A DNA stretch of 64,000 nucleotides from Thelonectria olida (Eukaryota > Ascomycota > Sordariomycetes > Hypocreales > Nectriaceae), in assembly GCA_020736575.1 (NCBI GenBank), contig JAGPYM010000003.1, positions 1,178,001-1,242,000 on the forward strand, given 5' to 3'. The translations under genes were made by a program, and so were the position numbers. This document shows, piece by piece, positions 35,234 through 44,630 of the stretch. The notes below the pieces were generated by a model. The model worked only from the letters and a program-made list of their open reading frames with translations, ran no database searches and had not been told where the DNA came from. How positions within the stretch are numbered: the first letter of the stretch is position 1; every line of letters begins with the position of its first letter.

Positions 35234-37450
35234 ATGCCGCTCGGTCGCAACCGTCGTTTCGCCTCCCGGCGCATGTCGTATCTCGTCTTCGGCCTCATTC
35301 TCTTTGCCTTCGCTTTCTTCCTCCTCAGCCCACCAGCCCCCGTTACTCCCCTCCCGAACGATTCGAAAACCACAAAGGATGGCTCCAAAGATGGGTCCAA
35401 GGACGGCTCCAAAGACGATTCCAGTTCCGGATCCAAGTATACCATAACAGGCATCAAGGAGGGAATTAAGGAAACCCTCAACAAAGGCAAGGATGGTCTC
35501 ACAAAGAGCATCCTGAACCCGTTCCGTCAACCTTCCCACTCGCCTCTGCGCACAAAGGACGATGAGTACATGGGAACCTCTTGGTGGGCTGATTGGACGT
35601 GGTTGGCCGTCCCTTTCTCCAGCTCAATCACCCTCGACGAAGATCGAGCTCTTCTCCCTCCTCTTCCCAATCGCCCCCCAGTCTTCTGCTACTATGACGG
35701 AACAGTCAAGAAGACCACAAGCGAGAAGAACGCTGAAAGCAGTCTCCTGCTGACCTGGCGACGCGCGTGGTGGGCGCATGGCTTCCTTCCCATCATCATT
35801 TCGCCTTCAGAAGCCATGAACAACGCCAAATACAACGAGCTCCAGAGATTGGAGGTGGACCCAGACCTCAAGGGCGATCTCATGCGATGGCTTGCTTGGG
35901 AGACAATGGGCGCAGGTGTCTTGACCAACTACACCCTCTTCCCTATGGCACCTGCCGCCGACCCTATGCTTTCTTTCCTCCGAAAGGGCGAGTTTCCCAA
36001 GCTCACCATGTACAAGGGTGTTGAAAATGGCCTGTTAGTTGGTCAAGATACCGAGGTTGGCAAGGTTTTAAAGGGGCTACTTGCTTCGTCCAGCTTGAAA
36101 TCCAAGAAGAGCGTCATTGATATTGTAGGCAAGGACGCCTTTACGGTCGAGAGAGCTCCAAAGGGCTTGGCTTACTATGACGCCGAGGTCATTAGCCAAA
36201 GCTATTCTGTCGTCTCGACTGCTTTTAGCGAAAGCAAGGCAGAGGGCCTTAGTGCTCTTAACAAACTCGTTACTGCTCACCTTCACATGACATGGCAGAG
36301 CCAATTCTCCGAAGGCATCGAGGTTCTCCAGCCTTTCCCTAACCACACCACCATCATGATTGAGCCTGCTCTCAAACTGGCTCAAGCGCTTGGTGCTTGT
36401 CCCAGGAATCCCATCCCGTCATCCTGTCCTCCAAATATTCCCAAATGCACCCATTGTGAAGAAGGTGCGAAGACGGCTTTGAAGATCACTACCCCCACCC
36501 AGTATCGAAACACCAGCCTCGTGTTCTCCGTCGGAACGGTTCCCCATCCCTGGACTCTGGCCGCTCTCAGCAACTTGAAAGAGAGTATTGACGTACCGTG
36601 GATCCGACGCGAGTCTCCCCGGGACCCATGGCTCGACGAAATCACCCAGGATCTTTTGGGCCCCCACGTATCGGGATACCTCCGCGTGCTACGCTTCAAG
36701 CAGGCCGTTGCCGATGAGGGTGCTGCTACTCGTGCTATTTGGGTCACCCCTGAAGCAGATATTCCCTCGGATATCGACTGGCAATTTGGGTTCTCGATGA
36801 AGGAAGGGGCTGAGGAGGGAAAGCTTAAAGACGAGGTTTCGAAGGAAGATACCTCCAAAGCTGACAAGACCAAAGATGCCGCTGGGTCCAGTACATCACA
36901 GGAGAGCGCGTCGAACGCAACCGCGTCGAAGGAGAGCGTGTCCACAGAACCTGCGTTGAAGGCAACCGCATCGGCGGAATCTGCGTCGAAGGAGACTGCC
37001 TCGAAGACGATCACATCTGCGGAGAGCACAGAGACCGCGTCGAAGAAGAGTTCCAAGCGAGCCGACAAGGGCGTCGACACTGAGGGAATCAAGGAAGAAA
37101 AGAAAAAGGATGACAAGGACAAGGAGAAGGACAAGGACGTGGAAAAGAAGGAGGAAGGAAAGGAGGTCAAGCTAACTCCTGAACAATTGAAAGCAAAGGA
37201 GCAGGCCATATTCGAAAAGGCCAAGCGTGTCGTCAACCTGTCTAAGATGACAGAGGAGTCGCGGATACGCAACTCCCTCGAGGCATGGAACTTGGCCGAT
37301 ACTGAGGCCTGGAAGTTTGCGCGTGCCTACTTGGCGCGTCGTCGCAAGATTCGCTCCCAGTGGGAGAAGGAGGAGGCCAAGTACGTCGGCGGCGCGGGCT
37401 CCGAGAAGGGTCGCAGCTCATGGAGTCGCTGGGGAGACGAGAAGGAGTAA
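35234..37450 (+). CDS. Type II membrane protein with Lys/Ser-rich repeats, function unknown
   Basis: A single exon; I choose the ATG at 35234 (context CATCACCATG, 738 residues), although an in-frame ATG at 35198 would add 12. Next to the N terminus is a basic stretch (GRNRRFASRR) and one hydrophobic segment (SYLVFGLILFAFAFFLLS), as in a signal anchor with the bulk in the lumen. A four-copy DGSK repeat (12-nt units near 35377-35424) follows. The folded middle has conserved-looking Trp-rich sequence (MGTSWWADWTWLAVPFSSS), FCYYDGTVKKT and a Cys cluster (CPPNIPKCTHCEEG). A long Ala/Ser/Lys/Glu repeat and a highly charged coiled stretch lie near the C terminus. The shape recalls Golgi or ER glycosylation proteins, but I do not recognise the family. 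Confidence 0.8.
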   Translation: MPLGRNRRFASRRMSYLVFGLILFAFAFFLLSPPAPVTPLPNDSKTTKDGSKDGSKDGSKDDSSSGSKYTITGIKEGIKETLNKGKDGLTKSILNPFRQPSHSPLRTKDDEYMGTSWWADWTWLAVPFSSSITLDEDRALLPPLPNRPPVFCYYDGTVKKTTSEKNAESSLLLTWRRAWWAHGFLPIIISPSEAMNNAKYNELQRLEVDPDLKGDLMRWLAWETMGAGVLTNYTLFPMAPAADPMLSFLRKGEFPKLTMYKGVENGLLVGQDTEVGKVLKGLLASSSLKSKKSVIDIVGKDAFTVERAPKGLAYYDAEVISQSYSVVSTAFSESKAEGLSALNKLVTAHLHMTWQSQFSEGIEVLQPFPNHTTIMIEPALKLAQALGACPRNPIPSSCPPNIPKCTHCEEGAKTALKITTPTQYRNTSLVFSVGTVPHPWTLAALSNLKESIDVPWIRRESPRDPWLDEITQDLLGPHVSGYLRVLRFKQAVADEGAATRAIWVTPEADIPSDIDWQFGFSMKEGAEEGKLKDEVSKEDTSKADKTKDAAGSSTSQESASNATASKESVSTEPALKATASAESASKETASKTITSAESTETASKKSSKRADKGVDTEGIKEEKKKDDKDKEKDKDVEKKEEGKEVKLTPEQLKAKEQAIFEKAKRVVNLSKMTEESRIRNSLEAWNLADTEAWKFARAYLARRRKIRSQWEKEEAKYVGGAGSEKGRSSWSRWGDEKE
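35377..35424 (+). repeat. 12-bp coding repeat (DGSK)n
   Basis: Four tandem copies of a 12-nt unit inside the type II membrane protein gene, encoding Asp-Gly-Ser-Lys directly after the membrane segment. The copies differ at silent positions, so the repeat is not very recent. Confidence 0.8.
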
Positions 37451-37844
37451 GTTGGAGAATGGGTAATGCATCAAATGCGAACCATAATGTGTTACTGGGA
37501 GAAGGCAATTTCCTATTTCAAACTTGATATATTTCTTCCTTTGGGGCGTTGGACAGTACTCGTAGTCATGATGGCGGTTCAATCTATCAGCTGAGTTGGA
37601 AAAGATTCACACACAGGCAATGTTGGAGGGCGCATTATGCGATGATGAGAAGGACTTGGTATTCAATCTCGGATTTGTTAACAACATTTCAGTTTCGCCA
37701 ATCTCATATCAAAGACTCCCCGAGTTAAGAATTGAATGTTACTTCTGCGATTCCTCGACACCTTGCATCCTCCCTCGATCACGGCAACGTTTTCGGCCAC
37801 CAACGACTAAAGTTCTCAAGGCGTCGACCCCTTTCTCCCGTCGC
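37451..37844. other. Convergent spacer, 3' ends of type II protein and SET-like genes
   Basis: 394 bp between stop codons. Nothing beyond the 3' UTRs is recognised. Confidence 0.5.
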
Positions 37845-38748
37845 TTAGACACGGATGGTGTCGCCGCCCATTTCACCACCGAGCTCCCGCGAAGAGATAT
37901 CACGGTGGAGTGCAGCAGGCGACTTGAAAAGCCCGCCGTTGGCAACTTTGCCGTTTTGGACGCCGTTTCCGTTGGCCTCGACCTTTCCGGTGTAGGAGCG
38001 CAGGGCGAATCGGGCGGCCTCGAGGACCCTCTCAGCATGGGCGACGGCGTCTTGGAGGGCAGCGGTCGTGGGGTCGGAGGAGCGTCGAGCCTGGCGTTGT
38101 TCGGCGAGAGCCTGGATGATGTGGCCGTTGAGCCAGACGCCGTCGAGTTGAGCATCGGTCATGTCTCGCGCTCCGGAGATGCGGCCGCGGCAAGTGGGCG
38201 TGTTGCAGAGACAGTCGAAGGGCTGGGCCATGGACCACTCGGTGGAGGGATAGAAGAACTACAATGTTTGAGCAACTGGTTTTGGATGCGGCGAGAAGAA
38301 GGGCTTACAGTAAGCTCATCGCCGACCTTCAGACCCTTAGGCCCGACCAGGACGTTCAGGTTGCGCACATCGAAGAACTAAACATGGCCATCACACGTTA
38401 ACAAGCTACTTCCTCCCGGTGCAGGGGTCACAACACCAACAACAACGCGCCACTACCGCCAGGAATCCACAGGGTTCAGGAATTGACTAACGAGAGAGGG
38501 CTCGCAAGAGTGGTTGATGTACAGCAAGTCGCTGTTGAGGTTGAGATGGGTGTCACGGCCAGTCTGGACGGTGGCGTAGGTGGGCTCCGAGGCTGGAGTG
38601 CAGGGAGGGAAGTCGAACTTGGCGAAGACGGAGAAGGGGGGAGATCGATGCGAGAGATGCTCTTGGTGGTGAACTCGGCGGGATTCTCAATGACTTCTTG
38701 GATGTCCGGGTGGGAGGGACGGGTCCAGTGGGGGACGAGGGGTGCCAT
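37845..38748 (-). CDS. SET/post-SET-like protein, frameshifted in this sequence
   Basis: Three exons on the minus strand: 38492-38748, 38309-38377 and 37845-38258, with introns of 114 and 50 bp. Landmarks of the C-terminal half of a SET methyltransferase fold are seen: LLYINHSCEPSL (the NHSC motif) at the end of exon 1, then GDELTFFYPSTEW across intron 2, then a post-SET-like CLCNTPTCRG cluster. The N-terminal SET strands are short, so it may be a degenerate member of a fungal family. The frame breaks in exon 1. After ISRIDLPP the conserved reading FSVFAKFDFP needs one more base; the shift lies in a run of six G on the + strand (38636-38641). Exon 1 is 257 nt, one short of 258. With seven G the protein would be 246 residues. 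An assembly error is the simplest explanation. Methyltransferase activity is not established. Confidence 0.8.
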
Positions 38749-39354
38749 GGTTGGTATAGGATGAAGTTATACAGGTAAATCTGGAAGACGTGTTAGAAAC
38801 GACCCTCAATGGAAAGTGAAAAGGCAATTGAATGCGCACAGAAGACGGGTGTGTTGAATGTTGTACAGTTGATGTAATCGAAGCCTCTCGGGAGTGTAGA
38901 AGTGATTTGCGATGGTTATAGGTGATGGGGTGAATTCAGGTCTGAGTCGTTTTAGGATGGGCTCGGAGTTGAAGATCGAGCTTGGAGGTTGGAGCTTGAG
39001 ATGGAAAGCCAAACAGCACAGACAGGGCGGACCATTGATCTTTAGTAGTCGTTTGATCGGTACTTGTTTCGAGAGTTTCTAAAGATGGGGAGACTGCCAA
39101 AATCCACATGTGCATCCACACCCGCATCACTCACCTCCTACGCAACAGTCGACCCCGTCCGTCTTTAGCCTCCGCAGCGCCGAGCAAGGTCGCAAGCCGC
39201 ATTCCCATGGCCCAGGTTCCCGGCCCGTGAAAGCAAAGGGAACAAAGTCCAGGTCGTCATGCGCAGCACGCGGCGAGCCGATGGCGGGGTAACAGACGAC
39301 GAGCAGCGCAACCCACTTCCTCGGAGCGGGGCAGTCTTCTTCTCTCTTCAAGGG

Positions 39355-39381
39355 ACAAGGCACAAGGCACAAGGCACAAGA
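39355..39381. repeat. 7-bp tandem repeat (ACAAGGC)n
   Basis: Three perfect copies and a partial fourth of ACAAGGC in non-coding DNA. Confidence 0.9.
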
Positions 39382-39409
39382 CAAGCTAAGGGTAGCTCAA
39401 GACACGGAA

Positions 39410-39422
39410 GGGGGGGGGGGGG
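39410..39422. repeat. Poly-G tract of 13
   Basis: Thirteen consecutive G. In an assembly with suspected homopolymer errors, the true length here is doubtful. Confidence 0.8.
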
Positions 39423-39590
39423 AGCTTGTTCGAGACGATTCTTGGACCTGGGTTAACAGCCGGTTCGCCGGCAAATACAGAAAGCAGAGACTGGACGATC
39501 CAGGGGCCCCGAAGACCCCCCCACCGGGACCTGATGGATGATGAGATGTGACAGCGACAGCCGGTCACGACCATTGCTAAGCTGGGAAAT

Positions 39591-39612
39591 GGTGATGGTG
39601 ATGGTGATGGTG
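39591..39612. repeat. (GGTGAT)n repeat
   Basis: Three and a half copies of GGTGAT in non-coding DNA. Confidence 0.9.
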
Positions 39613-42600
39613 TGCACCTGTCGTTGCCGGGGGTGGGGGGTCAAGAGAGGCACAGAGGATGATCAGAGATGGTGTGGATGAGATTCTGATCATGGAGGAG
39701 GGGTCGGATCGCCTCACTTTCTGCCTTCGCTACAGTATTACTCACGCCCTTTACACAACTTGGAAGCCATTGATCAGCCACAACGGCTCCGAGCGAGGCG
39801 GGGAGAGCTCGCGCATCGGCCGAGGGACATGACGGAACATGCAAGCTCGAGGTAAACCGCGCATTGCAAATGCGACAGACGATTGACCAGCTCATCATTT
39901 CATCGATGTGTGCCGTGTGGCTGCGAGCGGGTTCCCCATTCTGAAAGAGCCGAGGTGTTGAACTAGAGTGAAGGAGGCGGCTACGTGACCCACTCACTGA
40001 TGAGGATGGATGGGGCTGTCACAAGCCAGGTGCAGGACCTGGTGAATGACATGTAACAAACGAGAACGTGTTTTATTGGGAATATTACAGTCTCATTGCG
40101 GTTGCTCTACAAACAACTCGTCTTATTGAAATTGCTGTTGCTGTTTTGGGGGAATAGGATAGATACCTTACCTAAGGTAGGTTCGTTCAGGAGACAAAAT
40201 ACCTTACTACAAAGGACCTTCCATAGGTACTTACCTAATCTCAACTGTTAATCCAACCCCTCTCTCAACTTGCGTCTCTTAACAACCTCACCGTGGACGA
40301 CGTCACTTGACCCCGCGCTCTTGCATCGACTCTCCTTGCATCTTGCATCTTGCCTCGCAGTCAGCTCTTCTCCTCCTCAACACCACCCGTGTCGAGTGTG
40401 AGTGGGAAATGGCTCAACGGTCGTGTCTCTTCCTGCGTACTAGAGTCCAGTCGTCTAGTCCTCCCAGCCCTGCATCCCTCAACGCCAATTGGATCCCGTC
40501 CCCTCCAGCCCGACCCTCCAACCTGCCGCACCCTCTTACACTGACCGACAGGGGCGCAAACTAACAGGCCCTGGATTTGCAGATGGATCACGGCCTCGCA
40601 TGATGGAAGCATCTTTGTCTCTGCTCCTTTTTTTCCGGTTTCCCCAGACAGTTCCCCCCTCCCTTCTCCACCATCCTTCGATTTGTCCTGACGTCCTCCC
40701 TCCCTTTCCGCTGCACATACTGTATCCTGCCCCCCACACGCACCAACGCCAAGCAGACATCATCGACGCATAGAGATCCCGGCCGGAGACTTTGGTTTCC
40801 ACTCGATGTACTTCGTAACTTCGTGCTACTGTACTTCGTACGCACACAAGACCGTTCCCCGCCATGCTCGGCACGTCGAGAACCAATGATCGCCCGAAAC
40901 GAAGACGACGCTTTGCTCCCTGTCGACTGATGCTGCCTAGAACTTTAGGCTTTAGACGCTGGTGATCGACGCAGGAGGCTTCTCATGCACTGCCTCCCTT
41001 CCCGTAACCCCCGGTGAAGCAAGTCCTCACCAATAAGCTGGCGACAACAAACATCCAGTACAGCAACATGGCATTTCCGGGACGGCGCCGTTTCGTGGGG
41101 CCTTGGAAGCCGAGAAGAAGATGAGGGTCCCGGTCCGTTCCGGAGAGCCTCAACAACCCGCCGCGCGGAATTGCGTCGAGTATCAATCGATGCGAAGGTG
41201 AGGCGTAGGCGCGTGGGAGGCACAACATCGCGTCCCAAACAAGGTCAAGGGGCAACGACAAGTCTAGACTTGTTCTATTTCGCCTCCCAACTTACATGCT
41301 CGGCGAGAAGCCGTGGGTGGCTCTCTTCAAGTGAGGGGGAGGAAGGAGAGAAGAAGAGGAACCGGCCGCCTGAGATGCGTTGTTGTCGTCGTTGTCATCG
41401 TCGCCAACTGCGGTAAACCCGTAAACATGAAGCTGAGAAAAATGGTCTTGTGACACCGTACGACTTTGGAGGGCTTGGGCATGACCAGAGAGCAAAGGGA
41501 CTTTCGGACAGGATCCGTGACGCCTCGGTTTTGGCTTGACCGCCTCTTGGCGGCGAGATTTCCAGTTGGAATGAGAATGGTAAGCCGAACTTGCGAGTGT
41601 TGGAAGCTGTGATTTGGGATACTCTTCGATGCCCCTTTTGTTGCGAGTTTTTGAAGTCACCACAGTCTCGAGACTCCAAAATCCGTCAACATCAGGCAAT
41701 CCTGCAAACGACCCGAATAGTCTGCGCCCTCCGCTTCGGGACCTCTTCGAGTTTAGGAACAAACGCGAATAATGAACAAGCTTACTCTAAGCAATCAATA
41801 TCGAATGAAGTTCACGATTAGCGACTCGAGCCTTTCCTCGGATGCCGTCAAAGGCTTGGGGTTTCGTCCACAAAGTTCACCCTAGCCCGCGATTTCGTTG
41901 TCGTTTGCATTCAAAACCCGGCCATTGTTATTGAACCTTGGGCCATTTTCTCCATTTCTACAAGAATCATGGCCCTGTTTGGCTTGCCTGTCTATTCTAT
42001 CTACCATGTTCCGAGTAACGTTTGAACGAGGCGTGTATTAACGACACAACGTGTCCATTTACGCCACCACGAACCGCCTATGGCACAATAACTTCGTTCG
42101 AGCACGATAATGAACCCAGTTGGGGTGTTTTGGAAGTGAATGGACTCAATACATCACTGTTCGCTATGGGAGATATGTTCTTGAGCATGGTAAATGCTAG
42201 AATTGTGTCTAGGGCGAAACATAGTGGCATGTTTCAACGTAGGCGCTTATGGCTGTCGTCGTGACTCGTTTGTAGATGATGGACGGCGATGTGCTATTGA
42301 TATTGGCCACCATTCATCCGTGGTAGGTGGGTGATAAATCTCTGTGCCTTTCAATCCAGAGTCTGCTCGGAGCAATAACTCTAGACACACTGATGCACAT
42401 CTTTGACGGTGGTCTCAAGAGTAAGATAGCATCCATCCGTAGGCATGTTGCAACTATTGTCTGGAGAATAAGGTCGTAATGGAGACCAAGGTTGGATGGA
42501 CATTACTTCTGTGAACCAGAGAAGCACACTGACTGCTAGCTGGGTAGGTATCGCTGGACCCTGGAGCATAAAGTCGAGGTACGGATCGTTTGGTGGCTCA

Positions 42601-43000
42601 GTCATCAGCTACCTCCCCTAGACATGAATGTAACGTTATTCTACACCATCAAGAGACACTATATCTGACGACGGAGAATAGTAGCACTGGCTGCTCTCCC
42701 AGCCATCAAGCTCATCTTTCACCTCACTTCTATGGTCAGGAGCAGGTGAGAGTGGAGGGATGGCCCAATGATTTAGGAGATAATAGAGAATGGTGGCCAT
42801 TGTCGTTCCCTGGGAGCCATTCAAATTAACAGTTCAGGGCCAGTTGCTCTGTTGACTGGGGCTATCAGATCCGTCAGGACCTTGACGGCCGTCAACACCA
42901 GGCTGCCGGACGGCAGGAATATCTCACCAGTAGCATCAACAAACAAAGAGAATAGGGCCAGGTCATGTGAGAAAACGCGTCCCTAGCGCACTGTGGTGTT

Positions 43001-44630
43001 CAAAACAAACTCACGCATTCTGCGAGGCGATTCAGAACACTTCTCCCTCATACCTTCACTCCAAGCTCGCTTTATCTTCACTTCATCTGCACCAGCATCC
43101 GCACTCGCTGCACTGCTTCACCAAGTACGCTTCAAACGAGGAAGGAACTCGCCTTCTTTCCTCTTCCTGCTTCCCTTACTCTTCATCTTACTCTTCTACT
43201 TTCACTTCCACTGTTGCGATATTTGCTCCAAACTCGAGGACTCTGGTCCACAGTTGCAGCTGCAGCCACTGGCTTTCGGCTTGAGCAGGCATCGCTCCTT
43301 CTCTCCGCCTTACTCCTGAGGGGAATCGCTTCCTTCTTTCCCTTCCGGTTCCCGCATGTTCCACCTTATCGAGTGCCCTTCAGCCCTTCTTCACACTCTT
43401 TCATACCATCACCCACCACACGTGCGGATTCCCGTCGTGGCTGCCGAGCTACTGCTGTTGGCGACGTCTCTGAGCTGAGCACCTGGGACGCCTGAAGGCA
43501 TCAGAGGGCGCTCCTTCCCTCTTCGACGACACTCCGCGTGTACGTACCAACCTTTGTGAACCAGGTCGTCAAGCCCTTCTCCAGATTCCGATTCATCTTC
43601 CCTTCTTCACTTCACTTCTCTTCATCATCTTCTGTCTTCTCCTCTTTGTCTGCCTTGTCCGAACTTCTTTTCTGTCTTGGTCGGCTGCTATTCACGTCCA
43701 ACCCTCGCAATCGACTACGGCACCGCCGTGACCTCCCTGGAATTCTCTCCTTTCCTGGCACTCGCTGTCCACCCCTTTTCTCCCGTCTAGTTGGGCGCCC
43801 TGAAAAGGACCAGGGCGTTGTATGCCTAAGGTACCAGTAGGCAGTCGCTGACGACTGTCGCCAGCTCCTTTTGGGTAAGTCATTCTTCTGCTTCCTGTTG
43901 GTTCTCCCGGCCGCTCGCTCTGGTTCGTCGATTCTGGCTTCTCTGTGCAAGTGCTGGAGCCCTATTCGCCAGGGCCCTCCACTTCTCTGACCTCTTACTC
44001 GAGAATGAGAGAGGTATTTCTCTGCAATGGCCATGTATTCTTCCTAAAAGAGTCGAATTATTGAGCCTTTTTCTTTGTTTCCTCCACCGCACTCCCACAA
44101 CCTCAAGGCGAAAGTTCAGAATCATCGAATCTTCCTGGTTTAGACACGACTCCCTTGGATCGGTCTTGGTTTCGGCATCGGACAAGTCTTGCTGGATTTC
44201 TCCGCTATCTTGTCTCGGGATCATCATGGTGAATCCTCTGTTCAAGCGGAAGAGGTCACTCCTCCGCTGGCCGAGGAAGACCCAGAGCGATAACCGTGGT
44301 CTGGCGCCTCACCACATGTACAGAGTCAAGTATATCTTGAAGGTGTATCACCGAAGCCCTCATGGGATCGTGAAATTCCGGGGCGAGAATAAATGGACCT
44401 CATCGTTCCCAGCCTTGATTTTGCGTCTGCCCGAGTTCATACGATCTCAGGTCGTGGTTCAGAACATTGCTAATGACCCCAGACTTTGGTTACAGGTGAC
44501 TCCTCTTCTGTTATTCATCGAGTCCAATCTAGGACCGCCCTATCGCAAAGAAAATAATCCCACCTTGTTTGTCTGGCAACCTCCAGAGACACATCGCACA
44601 TACGTCTTCTTTGCGTGCCTTACCATCAAG
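43001..44630 (+). promoter_or_regulatory. Long CT-rich leader of the eIF4E-binding candidate
   Basis: About 1.6 kb before the chosen ATG is rich in C and T (for example 43,030-43,420 and 43,560-43,800) and is a plausible long 5' UTR with promoter. A good splice donor (GGGTAAGTCA near 43874) suggests a leader intron. From 44061 to the ATG at 44631 the reading frame of the gene is open with several in-frame ATGs (for example 44226), so a longer protein cannot be ruled out, but this stretch does not look like the conserved protein. Many upstream ATGs would be expected to restrain translation. Confidence 0.4.

Larger units (their letters stand above)
38749..43000. other. Gene-free spacer with simple repeats
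   Basis: More than 4 kb in which I see no supportable gene. It contains the 7-bp tandem repeat at 39355-39381, a G13 run at 39410-39422, a (GGTGAT)n repeat at 39591-39612, a near-palindromic CCTTACCTAAGGTAGG at 40166-40181, and two copies of GTACTTCGTA (40808-40817 and 40831-40840). Open frames on both strands are under 160 codons and mutually overlapping. Confidence 0.5.

Noticed and set aside
36382..37272. Open frame of 296 codons on the - strand
   Set aside because: Antisense of the Lys/Ser-rich region of the type II membrane protein; the Ser/Phe-rich composition is a by-product.
37596..38381. Open frame of 261 codons on the + strand
   Set aside because: Antisense to the SET-like gene exons, which carry conserved motifs and proper introns.
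39410..39422. G13 run considered as part of a G-quadruplex element
   Set aside because: Only one run, with no regular spacing of further G tracts; and its length may be unreliable.
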